NCBI RefSeq assembly: GCF_016714285.1
Contig: NZ_JADJNN010000012.1
Coordinates: 124,001-188,000, forward strand
Reading direction: 5' to 3'
DNA: 64,000 bases
Source of the DNA: Nannocystis sp.
GTDB lineage: Bacteria > Myxococcota_A > Polyangia > Nannocystales > Nannocystaceae
The notes beneath the pieces are model-generated. The model saw only the letters and a list, made by a program, of their open reading frames with translations. It searched no databases and had not been told where the DNA came from. The number at the start of each line of letters is the position of its first letter. The first letter of the stretch is position 1. Both the position numbers and the translations under genes were made by a program. Below are positions 52,466 to 60,255 of this stretch, in pieces.

Positions 52466-55015
52466 ATGCGGACGCGGGCGGGCGTCATCGGGGCGATGTC
52501 CCTGCGCATCGCCGCTACTGGCCTCGTGCTCGGCCTCGTGCTCGGCCTCGCCGGTCACGTCGTCGCCGCGCCCGCTGGCAAGAAGTCCGCTGAAGCGCGC
52601 CCGCCTGCAGTCACCGTGAAGCCCGCGCTCGAGGCCGAGGGTCCGGCCGATGGCTTGCCGCCGCCGCCGGTGCTGGAGGCCGACACCGGCGAGACCGGCG
52701 GACCCGGCGACGAGTTCGGCGAGACCCCGCCGATGACCCCGCAGCAGCGGCTGCAGGAGTTCGACCTGCACATCAGCCGCGCCCAGCGGGCCGAGCGTGA
52801 GAACCGCCTCGACGACGCGATCCGCGAGTACAGCGCGGCGCTCAAGCTCCAGCCCGGCGATCCGGCGGCGCTCAAAGGTCGCGCCTATCTCCGGCACAAG
52901 CGCACGAAGGAGGGCCAGTGCCCCAAGCGCGCGATCGAAGATCTGCGGCTGCTGCGGACCTACGACCCGCGCGGCCTGTGGCTCGAGCAGCGCGGCACCC
53001 TCGTCACCTGGCTGGGTCAGTGCGACACCCGCACGGACGCGGAGCGCCTGAGCCTCGCGCTCGAGGTCGCCGACGACGACCCCAAGTCGGCCAATCGCCC
53101 CGGCGACATCCGCTTCACCATCGCCGTCCTGCAGGCGCGCCAGGCCGAGGCCGCCGAGCGGGAGCGCGAGCGGCTCGCGCTCCAGCGGGCCGCGCTGCAG
53201 GAGCTCGAGCGCTACCGCAAGGACTGCGAGCAGATCGGGCGCAAGCCGGCCGCCGACGCGCTGGCCCTGCAGGCGGCCCTCTACCGCAGCACCGACAACC
53301 CCGAGGCCGCGATCCAGATCTACGAGGAGCTGCTGCGCCGCTACCCGGGCACCACCGCCGCCAAGCAGGCCAAGAAGAGCGTCGACGACCTCAAGCTCGA
53401 GGTGCAGCTCGACCGGCTGGAGAAGGAGCAGGGCGGCAAGCCGAGTCAGGCCGCGGAGGCCGCGTACACCAGCGCCGTCGCGGCGCTGCGAACCGGTGAC
53501 CTCGCCACCGCCGAGCGCGAGCTCGACAAGGCGATCGCCGACTCGCCGTGGTTCCCCAAGGCGCACTACGTCCTCGGGATCGTCCACGCGCGCAGCGGTC
53601 GGGTCCCGAAGGCCGCCGAGGAGCTGAAGATCAGCATCCGCATGGACCGCTTCGACTACGAGGCGCACATGGCCCTCGGCCTGCTCTACAAGAAGGAGTT
53701 CGCCGGCGGCGAGGACGAGCAGGCGATCAAGCACCTCGAGACGGCGCTGCTGCTGCGCCCCGATCTCTACCACCTGCACTTCCAGCTCGGGCAGCTCTAC
53801 GCCCGCATCGACCGCGAGCGGGCGCGTCGCTCCTTCACCCGCTTCCTCGACGCCCCGATCCCCGAGGACGACCCCGACCGCGAGCTCGCCCGGCGCGCCC
53901 GCGACGAGCTCAACCGCGAGCCCGCCGCCGAGAACCCCTCGATCCTCCCCGAGCCCCCGCGCGACCTCCAGCGCCTCGATCCCGAGCTGCAGCGCATGAT
54001 CAACGAGGCCTACCTGCGCGTCAGCGAGGAGCAGGACTTCCAGCAAGCCGAGCGGGTGCTCGAGCGCGCCCGCAAGAAGTTCCCCGGCGAGGAGGTCGTG
54101 CTCAACGAGCTCGCCAAGGTCGCCTACGCGACCGGCCGCTTCGGCAACGCCCGCGAGTTCTGGGAGACCTCGCTGGCGATGAAGGAGGACCAGATGGAGG
54201 TGCACGAGCGCCTCGGCCTCTTGCTCGAGAGCGACCTGCCCGACGAGGCCACCACCCACCTGCGCCGGGCCGCCGAGCTCGGCGCCTCGACGGCCCGCTT
54301 CCGCCTGGCCCAGCTGCTGTGGTCCGACCTGCGCGTGCTCGACGCCTCCGACGAGCTCGACCGCTACCTCGCCGCCGCCGGCCCCTACGACCTCTACTGG
54401 GACGCGGGTCGGCGCCTGCGGGAGCGCATGGACCAGGTGTTCCTGCGCCTCTATCTCGCGATCGGCGCCCTGCTCCTGCTCCTGATCTCGATCCCCGCGT
54501 GGCAGGTGTACCGGCGCCTGCGCGGCGCCTCGCTGGCCCAGCTGCTGCAGCGCGCGCCCAAGAGCTTCCCCGAGGTCGCCCGGATCTTGAGCCTCATCCG
54601 CCACGAGATCCTCAAGCACAACACCGCCTTCCTCACCGACGTCGGCCGCGCGCTCGAGATGGACGAGCCCGACGCCGAGGTGCGGGCCGGCATCGTCGCC
54701 CGCCGCCTGTTCGGCGAGCACCGCGGCGGGGCCCCGGCGGGTCAGCCCGCCGGCATGCGCGAGCGCGGCATCTACGGCCGCTTCCTCGGCTACGTCGCCG
54801 AGCTGCAGAAGGTCGGGCGCAGCCACGGCGTCACCCTGAACCTCGGCCGCAAGGACCCGATCTTCAGCGCCATGATCACCGCCTTCGAGGATCTGCGCGG
54901 GCTCGAGGCGATGCAGCGCACCCCACCCGCGACCGCCCGACCGTTAAGCTCGACTGGTCGCGCCGGCTGGTCCGCTCGGGCCACGTGCTCGGGCGCAAGG
55001 CCTTCGAGTCGCTGA
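52466..55015 (+). CDS. TPR-repeat membrane sensor kinase, N-terminal part (apparent frameshift)
   Basis: The open frame starts at ATG 52466, 6 bases after the regulator gene; ATG 52496 gives a signal peptide. Residues about 60-640 are tetratricopeptide-like helices, including AKQAKKSVDDL and ALGLLYKKEFAGGEDEQAIKHLE. A transmembrane helix lies near 660-680 (YLAIGALLLLLISIPAWQVY). Just after it, LIRHEILKHNTAFL resembles a dimerisation/phosphoacceptor helix with a possible His. The frame then ends in unrelated sequence at 55015. The matching ATP-binding domain continues in another frame, so this gene is interrupted by a probable one-base deletion near 54921. Confidence 0.85.
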   Translation: MRTRAGVIGAMSLRIAATGLVLGLVLGLAGHVVAAPAGKKSAEARPPAVTVKPALEAEGPADGLPPPPVLEADTGETGGPGDEFGETPPMTPQQRLQEFDLHISRAQRAERENRLDDAIREYSAALKLQPGDPAALKGRAYLRHKRTKEGQCPKRAIEDLRLLRTYDPRGLWLEQRGTLVTWLGQCDTRTDAERLSLALEVADDDPKSANRPGDIRFTIAVLQARQAEAAERERERLALQRAALQELERYRKDCEQIGRKPAADALALQAALYRSTDNPEAAIQIYEELLRRYPGTTAAKQAKKSVDDLKLEVQLDRLEKEQGGKPSQAAEAAYTSAVAALRTGDLATAERELDKAIADSPWFPKAHYVLGIVHARSGRVPKAAEELKISIRMDRFDYEAHMALGLLYKKEFAGGEDEQAIKHLETALLLRPDLYHLHFQLGQLYARIDRERARRSFTRFLDAPIPEDDPDRELARRARDELNREPAAENPSILPEPPRDLQRLDPELQRMINEAYLRVSEEQDFQQAERVLERARKKFPGEEVVLNELAKVAYATGRFGNAREFWETSLAMKEDQMEVHERLGLLLESDLPDEATTHLRRAAELGASTARFRLAQLLWSDLRVLDASDELDRYLAAAGPYDLYWDAGRRLRERMDQVFLRLYLAIGALLLLLISIPAWQVYRRLRGASLAQLLQRAPKSFPEVARILSLIRHEILKHNTAFLTDVGRALEMDEPDAEVRAGIVARRLFGEHRGGAPAGQPAGMRERGIYGRFLGYVAELQKVGRSHGVTLNLGRKDPIFSAMITAFEDLRGLEAMQRTPPATARPLSSTGRAGWSARATCSGARPSSR
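54921..54924 (+). other. Likely frameshift site (C run, one base short)
   Basis: The kinase runs in one frame before this CCCC and in another after it. Adding one C gives RTPTRDRPTVKLDW, which joins both halves smoothly. It may be a true mutation or a sequence error. Confidence 0.6.
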
Positions 55016-55494
55016 GCAGCGTGATCCACTCGCTGTGCATCGTCGAGGTCGCGCCCGGCCTGGTCCGCGAGGTCTTCGCCCAGGTCGTCGCCGAGGCCCA
55101 GTTCGGCGGCGTGCAGGTGCGCGAGCTCGAGGTGGCGGGGGAGGGCGCCCGCGTGCGAGTGTTCCGCTCCGACCTCGAGGACATCCTGACCAACGTCATG
55201 CGCAACTCGCTGCAGTCGAGCGTCCTCTACGCGCCCAAGCCGATCGCCCTCGGGGTCGCCCTGGTCACCGAGATGGACGAGATCACCGGCCTCAGCAGCC
55301 TGGCGATCCGCATCCAGGATCGCTCGAGCGAGCAGCTCAGCAACGAGATGTTGCGCGGCCGCTACGTCGAGCGCGGCATGGGCATCACCGCCGACCTGCT
55401 GTCCCGCTACGACGGCTCGATCGCCGTCGAGCCCGAGCCCGGCTGGCAGAAGGCCGTCGTGCTCCGCTTCTTCACCGTCGAGGAGGTCCCATGA
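54985..55494 (+). CDS. Histidine-kinase ATPase domain, C-terminal continuation of the TPR kinase
   Basis: In the -1 frame after 54921, coding starts before the first available GTG (54985) and runs to 55494. It contains the HATPase_c N box DILTNVMRNSLQSS, the region IRIQDRSSEQLSNE (where the usual DNGxG G1 box is not conserved) and the GMGI motif in ERGMGITADLL. It has no credible start with a ribosome site of its own, so it reads as the natural end of the TPR kinase rather than a separate gene. Its stop overlaps the next gene's ATG (ATGA). Confidence 0.75.
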   Translation: MLGRKAFESLSSVIHSLCIVEVAPGLVREVFAQVVAEAQFGGVQVRELEVAGEGARVRVFRSDLEDILTNVMRNSLQSSVLYAPKPIALGVALVTEMDEITGLSSLAIRIQDRSSEQLSNEMLRGRYVERGMGITADLLSRYDGSIAVEPEPGWQKAVVLRFFTVEEVP

Positions 55495-55997
55495 GTTCGT
55501 CCAACACTTCCGGGTCGCGAGAGATCGACCCACGCGAGATCAAGGTCCTGATCGTCGAGGACGGCGACGAGTACCTGCAGAACCTCTCGACCTTCGTCGC
55601 CCGCGGGATCCGCTACACCCAGGCCAAGAGCGGCGGCTGGGCCTGCACCCTCCTGAGCACGCTGCAGCCCGATCTGGTCTACCTCGACATGCGCTTCGAT
55701 CGCACGCCGAACGAGGCGCTGCTCGGCGACTTAGTCGGGCTCACGGCCCGCTTCAACGGCGACGTCGCCCGCGCCCGCGCCTTCCAGCAGGACAACCAGG
55801 GCCTGTTCGTGCTGCGAGCGCTGCGCGACGCCGGCTTCCACGGCCCGGTGATCCTCTCCTACGACTTCAGCCGCGAGGAGCGGCGCTTCCGCGCCCTGTC
55901 CGACAAGGACCCCGCGCTCTCGTACTGCCCCGACTACGCCGACGCCAGCGAGATCCAGGCCGCGATCTTCCGCGCCGTCGGGCGTCGGCCGCCGTGA
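55491..55997 (+). CDS. Single-domain REC protein, same atypical type
   Basis: A 168-residue protein starting at ATG 55491, overlapping the kinase stop by 4 bases. It is almost only a REC domain: IVEDGDEYL, phosphoacceptor Asp in VYLDMRF, Ser in VILSYD. As in the first regulator of the operon, about 30 residues are inserted after the Asp (ending QGLFVL) and the switch Lys is missing (PDYADA). The two RECs therefore form a pair. There is no output domain, so it may act as a phosphate relay or sink. Confidence 0.87.
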   Translation: MSSSNTSGSREIDPREIKVLIVEDGDEYLQNLSTFVARGIRYTQAKSGGWACTLLSTLQPDLVYLDMRFDRTPNEALLGDLVGLTARFNGDVARARAFQQDNQGLFVLRALRDAGFHGPVILSYDFSREERRFRALSDKDPALSYCPDYADASEIQAAIFRAVGRRPP

Positions 55998-56049
55998 TCG
56001 CCGATCGTCGCTGGCGCTTCACCGGCGGGCGGGCGACAGTGTGCGCGCC

Positions 56050-56433
56050 ATGACTGAAGACCTCGGCTCTCCCGCGATCCGCGTGCTGATGATGCCGCGC
56101 GACACCAACGCCCACGGCACGATCTTCGGCGGGCACATCCTCAGCCTCATCGACCAGGCCGGCGCCGTCGCGGCCCACGGCGTCGGCGCGCGCAAGGTCG
56201 TCACCGTGGCGATCCGCGAGGTCGTGTTCAAGGCCCCCGTGCACGTGGGCGACATCGTCAGCTGCTACGCGCGCGTGGTGAAGCGCGGCCGGACCTCGCT
56301 CACCGTCCAGGTCCGCGTGCTCGCCGAGGATCCCGTCGCGCGCGACTGCGTCGAGGTCACCAGCGCCGAACTCGTCTACGTGCACGTCGACGAGGACGGC
56401 CGCCCGAACGCGCTGCCGCCGGCCAACGCTTGA
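56050..56433 (+). CDS. YciA-like acyl-CoA thioesterase (hotdog fold)
   Basis: A 127-residue thioesterase from ATG 56050 (GTG 56041 possible). MMPRDTNAHGTIFGGHILSLIDQAG matches the YciA/Acot catalytic region (DTNxxGxIFGG then D). It hydrolyses acyl-CoA to free fatty acid and CoA. It follows the two-component operon by 52 bases, without any visible link in function. Confidence 0.92.
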   Translation: MTEDLGSPAIRVLMMPRDTNAHGTIFGGHILSLIDQAGAVAAHGVGARKVVTVAIREVVFKAPVHVGDIVSCYARVVKRGRTSLTVQVRVLAEDPVARDCVEVTSAELVYVHVDEDGRPNALPPANA

Positions 56434-56473
56434 ACGGCCCTGGACGGCCCTGGGCGGCCCTGGACGGCCCTTG
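56434..56473. repeat. 10-bp tandem repeat, four copies
   Basis: ACGGCCCTGG repeated four times with one-base changes. It begins at the stop of the thioesterase gene. Confidence 0.85.
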
Positions 56474-56506
56474 ACCGCCGCGAACCCTTTCCGTAGCGTG
56501 CTCGCC

Positions 56507-56719
56507 ATGCGCACCGCATTTCACCTCGTCCTCGGTCTGTCCCTCCTGAGCCTCGGCGCCTGCGCCGAGCAGCCCGGCAAGAAGAAGGAAGAGACCAAGG
56601 CCGAGACCAAGACCGACAGCAAGACCGACAAGCCCGACGGCACCAAGACCGAGACCAAGACCGAGACCAAGGTTGAGACCAAGGTCGAGACCCCGCCGAC
56701 CCCGCCGCCGGCCACCTGA
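56507..56719 (+). CDS. Small Lys/Glu/Thr-repeat lipoprotein
   Basis: A 70-residue lipoprotein from ATG 56507 (MRTAFHLVLGLSLLSLGAC). After the Cys, almost the whole chain is KTETK/ETKVE repeats from a 6- to 12-bp DNA repeat. It has no fold that I recognise; it may be a flexible surface spacer. Its stop overlaps the ATG of the next gene (TGATG), which suggests translational coupling. Confidence 0.75.
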   Translation: MRTAFHLVLGLSLLSLGACAEQPGKKKEETKAETKTDSKTDKPDGTKTETKTETKVETKVETPPTPPPAT

Positions 56720-57648
56720 TGCGCCTCCCGCTGCGTCATCCGCCGCCCGTGGCGGACACGCCGCTGCGACGTTGCGCTCACCTCGAGGCGCTGGCCGAGT
56801 CGGCCCTCGGCCTCGGCCTCGGGCCCGCGGCCGCCCTGGTCGCGCCGATCCACGCCCGCGGCCGCTTCGGCAACGCCCTGCAGTGGCACTTCGGGCTCGA
56901 CCCCCACGACAGCTCCGAGCAGCTCGACTGGGAGGACCGCATCGAGCTCAAGCTGGTGTCCGTGTGGCGCCGCCGCGACGGCGGCCTCGCCTGCGACAAG
57001 CTCAAGGTCTGCGACATCACGGCCGACCCGTGGCGCAAGCTGGGCAACGTGCTGTGGGTGTTCGCCGATCGCATGACCCGCGCGATCGTCGGTCACCGAT
57101 TCACTCGGCTCGCCGGGGCGGCCCGCAGCTCGCTCGCCGCGGCCTGGGACCACGACCCTCACTTCGACCGCCCCGCGATTTTCGTCGAGGCTCGTGAGCA
57201 GGACGAGCGCCAGGCCCCCGCGTACTACCTCAGCGCCACCTGGCTCGCCGAGCACGTGCTGCCCGCGAGCCTGCCCGGTGTCTACCGATTCGACGCGAAG
57301 TGGTGGTCCGAGGCCCGCGGTCACGGCCGCTGGCGCCGCGATCCCTTGCTGGCGCTGTGGCGCGGCGAGCCGTCACCCGTGGCCTGCCCGCGCTGCGGCG
57401 GCCCGCTGCGCTGCGAGCTCGATCGGCTGCGGGCCGAGGGCTGGTCGCCAGCCGTGCACGCGATGCCGCTGGGCCCCGACTGTGGCCTGCAGGCGCACGC
57501 GGTGCTCGCCATGGCCGGCCTGCCGCTGGCCCCTGGCGCCCTCGGCTTCGACGATCTGGTCGCCGCGATCGAGAGCCGCGTGGCGGCGAGTCAGGTCGCC
57601 CGCCTCAGCGACCGCGTGCTCGAGCCCGAGGACCACGAGCACGACTGA
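56719..57648 (+). CDS. MutH/Sau3AI-like PD-(D/E)xK nuclease-fold protein
   Basis: A 309-residue protein. GRFGNALQWHFGL then QLDWEDRIELKLVSV, ending in KLGNVLWVFAD, matches the MutH/Sau3AI core: D…ELK in MutH supplies the metal site, and the VLW strand follows. MutH has a Glu in the first helix that is Gln here (NALQWHF), so catalysis is uncertain. A Cys pair (CPRCGG) lies in the C-terminal part. Sau3AI and MutH cut at GATC sites; this protein may be a repair or restriction endonuclease. No mutS, mutL or methyltransferase gene is next to it. Confidence 0.7.
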   Translation: MRLPLRHPPPVADTPLRRCAHLEALAESALGLGLGPAAALVAPIHARGRFGNALQWHFGLDPHDSSEQLDWEDRIELKLVSVWRRRDGGLACDKLKVCDITADPWRKLGNVLWVFADRMTRAIVGHRFTRLAGAARSSLAAAWDHDPHFDRPAIFVEAREQDERQAPAYYLSATWLAEHVLPASLPGVYRFDAKWWSEARGHGRWRRDPLLALWRGEPSPVACPRCGGPLRCELDRLRAEGWSPAVHAMPLGPDCGLQAHAVLAMAGLPLAPGALGFDDLVAAIESRVAASQVARLSDRVLEPEDHEHD

Positions 57649-57693
57649 CGGACGGCCCGCGATCGCGCTACCGTGCCGGCCTCACGGAGGAGC

Positions 57694-59544
57694 ATGACGC
57701 AGGCAAACCCTGGCTTGGCGGAGTTCACGGCGCGCGCGGTGATCACGGGCATCGTCCTCGGGCTGGTGTTCGGGGCGGCCAACGCCTACCTCGGCCTCAA
57801 GGTCGGCATGACCGTCTCGGCCTCCATCCCCGCCGCGGTGATGACCGTCGCCGTGCTGCGCCGTCGCGGCGTGACGATCCTCGAGGCCAACATGGCCCAG
57901 ACGATCGGCTCGGCCTCGACCTCGCTGGCGACCGGCACGATCTTCACGATCCCCGCGCTGTTCCTGTGGGGCCTCGCGCCGCCGTACTGGCAGGTGGTCG
58001 TGCTGGCGCTGCTCGGCGGCCTGCTCGGGCTCGCGGCGATGATCCCCCTGCGCCGCCTGCTCATCGTCCAGGCCCACCACGAGCTGCCGTACCCCGAGGG
58101 CACCGCCTGCGCCGAGGTGCTGCGCGCGACCACCTCGGGCGCCTCCGGCAGCGCGTGGATCTTCCGCGGCATCGCCGTCGGCGCGCTGGTCAAGCTCGCC
58201 GGCTCGCTGCTGTTCCTGATGCCCACCGAGCTGCACGCCGGCCTGCCGATCCTGCCGCGCGCCGAGCTGGCGATCGAGGTCGCGCCCGCGCTGCTGGCCG
58301 TCGGCTTCATCCTCGGCTACCGCCAGGCCGCGGTGGTGGTCGCCGGCGCCGTGATCTCGTCGCTGGCCCTGATCCCCCTGATCGCCTGGATCGGCGCCGG
58401 TCTGCCCGGACCGCTCTACCCCGAGCCGCTCCTGCGCATCGCCGACATGGACACCGGCGAGATCTGGGCCCGCTACATCCGTTACATCGGCGCCGGGGCG
58501 GTCGCCACCGCCGGCGTGCTCACCGTCGCCCGCAACCTGCCGACCATGCTCGGCGCCTTCGTGGCTGTCCTTCGGGGCATGCGCAAAGGGACAGGTCCCA
58601 CCAGCGACGAGCGCACCGACCGCGACCTCCCCGGCAGCTTCATCGCCGCCGCGATCGCCACCGTGGTCCTGGTCGTCGCCCTGGTCCCCGGCGTGCTCGC
58701 GGGTGAGATGGGCCTGGCCGCGCGCTCGGTCTGCGCGGCTGGCGTGGCGGTGTTCGGCCTGCTCTTCGTCACCGTCGCCGCGCGCATCGTCGGCATCGTC
58801 GGCGTGTCCTCGCAGCCGACCTCGGGCATCACCCTGGTCACCCTGCTCGGCACCGCCTCGCTGTTCGCCGCCTTCGGCTGGGTCGAGCCCGGCGCCCGCG
58901 CGGCGGTGCTGACCGTCGGTACGATCGTCGCGGTCGCGGCCTCGAAGGCCGGCGACATCTCGCAGGACCTCAAGACCGGCTTCCTGGTCGGCGCCACCCC
59001 GGCGCGCCAGCAGCTCGGCCAGCTCATCGGGGCCGCGTGCGCCTGCTGGGCCGTCGCCGCGACCGTGATGCTGCTGTCGAGCTACGGCTTCGGCAGCAAG
59101 GAGCTGCCCGCCCCGCAGGCGACCCTGATGAAGACGATCATCGAGGGCGTGCTCAGCGGCGAGCTGCCCTGGGGCCTGGTGCTCACCGGCGCCGGGGTCT
59201 CGGGCGCGGCGATGCTGTGCGGCGTCTCGGGCCTGGCCTTCGCGATCGGCGTGTACCTGCCGCTGGCCTCGATGGCCCCGATCTTCGTCGGCGGCTGCGT
59301 GCGCGCCATGGCCTCGCGGGGCGCCGCGCCGGAGCGCGAGGGCGAGGCGCGGGCCGGCATCCTCGCCGCCTCGGGCGTGGTCGCGGGCGAGGGCCTCGCG
59401 GGCGTGCTGGTCGCCGGACTCGTCGCCGCGGGCGTGCTCGCCAAGTCGAGCCCGCCGCTGCTCTCGGGCGTGTACGGCTCGCTCGTCGCCGGCCTCGCCG
59501 TGGTCGGCGTGTGCGGCTTCCTCGGCCGCGCCGCGCGGGCCTAG
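57694..59544 (+). CDS. OPT-family oligopeptide transporter
   Basis: A 616-residue membrane protein from ATG 57694 (GGAGG at 57686). It has about 14 hydrophobic helices. The family motif GAANAYLGLKVGMTVSASIPAAV is present near the N-terminus, and LPYPEGTACAEVL in a loop. OPT members import oligopeptides or metal-chelate complexes by proton symport; the substrate here is unknown. A degenerate CTGTCC/GGACAG palindrome lies in the loop near 58565-58594, coding RGMRKGTGP. Confidence 0.92.
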   Translation: MTQANPGLAEFTARAVITGIVLGLVFGAANAYLGLKVGMTVSASIPAAVMTVAVLRRRGVTILEANMAQTIGSASTSLATGTIFTIPALFLWGLAPPYWQVVVLALLGGLLGLAAMIPLRRLLIVQAHHELPYPEGTACAEVLRATTSGASGSAWIFRGIAVGALVKLAGSLLFLMPTELHAGLPILPRAELAIEVAPALLAVGFILGYRQAAVVVAGAVISSLALIPLIAWIGAGLPGPLYPEPLLRIADMDTGEIWARYIRYIGAGAVATAGVLTVARNLPTMLGAFVAVLRGMRKGTGPTSDERTDRDLPGSFIAAAIATVVLVVALVPGVLAGEMGLAARSVCAAGVAVFGLLFVTVAARIVGIVGVSSQPTSGITLVTLLGTASLFAAFGWVEPGARAAVLTVGTIVAVAASKAGDISQDLKTGFLVGATPARQQLGQLIGAACACWAVAATVMLLSSYGFGSKELPAPQATLMKTIIEGVLSGELPWGLVLTGAGVSGAAMLCGVSGLAFAIGVYLPLASMAPIFVGGCVRAMASRGAAPEREGEARAGILAASGVVAGEGLAGVLVAGLVAAGVLAKSSPPLLSGVYGSLVAGLAVVGVCGFLGRAARA

Positions 59545-59584
59545 GAGCGGCGCGTCGACCTCCGCCGCGGGCTGCTGGCGACGA

Positions 59585-60211
59585 TCAGTCCTCCTCGCTG
59601 ACGTAGCTGGCGAGGGCAGGGTAGGGGTGCAGCGGCGCCCCGATCAGCCACAGAGGATCGACCGCGAAGGCCCCGAGCTTGACCGTGAGGTGCAGGTGCG
59701 GCGCCTCGCTGCGCCCGGTGTTCCCGACCAGCCCGAGCGCCACCCCGCGATCCACCGGCAGCCCGACGTGCACGAGGATGTCGCTCATGTGGCCATAGAA
59801 GCTGGTCACCCCGAGCCCGTGATCGACGATCACAAGGTTGCCGAGCAGCGGGTCGCTGCCCGCGAAGCTCACCACACCCGGGCCGATGCTGAGGATGAGG
59901 TCGCCGGTCTCGCCGCGCAGGTCGAGCCCGCGGTGCAGCTTGGTCCCCGCGCCCGTGATCGGGTTGGTGCGCCACCCGAAGTACGAGGTGATGTGCACGC
60001 TCTCCACCGGCCAGTCGAAGCGCAGCCCCGGTCGCGCGAACTCGATGTCGCCAGCGTGGAACGCATCGGCCAGCGGCGCCGGCGTCTGCTCGCGCGGGCT
60101 CGCCGGCGTCTCCTCCGGGGACACCCCAAGGCCCGCGTCGCCCGCGTCGACCGCGACCCCGGCCTCACCGCAGGCGGCCAGGAGCAGCAGCGCGAGGGAG
60201 CGGCGGAGCAT
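59585..60211 (-). CDS. M23-family peptidoglycan endopeptidase lipoprotein
   Basis: A 208-residue LytM/M23 peptidase with a lipoprotein signal (LALLLLAAC). Zinc ligands are HRGLDL (H and D) and HLHL (second His of HxH); HGLGVTSFYGHMS is the central strand. All expected residues are present, so it is probably active on peptidoglycan cross-links at the cell envelope. It converges with the OPT transporter gene. Confidence 0.93.
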   Translation of the reverse strand: MLRRSLALLLLAACGEAGVAVDAGDAGLGVSPEETPASPREQTPAPLADAFHAGDIEFARPGLRFDWPVESVHITSYFGWRTNPITGAGTKLHRGLDLRGETGDLILSIGPGVVSFAGSDPLLGNLVIVDHGLGVTSFYGHMSDILVHVGLPVDRGVALGLVGNTGRSEAPHLHLTVKLGAFAVDPLWLIGAPLHPYPALASYVSEED

Positions 60212-60255
60212 CGCGGCGCGACCCTACCCGATCTCCCGCCCGCGTACACCCGGCC

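Noticed and set aside
51797..54826. Minus-strand frame of about 1000 residues in the signalling operon
   Set aside because: Mirrors the TPR kinase; Leu/Glu/Val-rich composition without domain.
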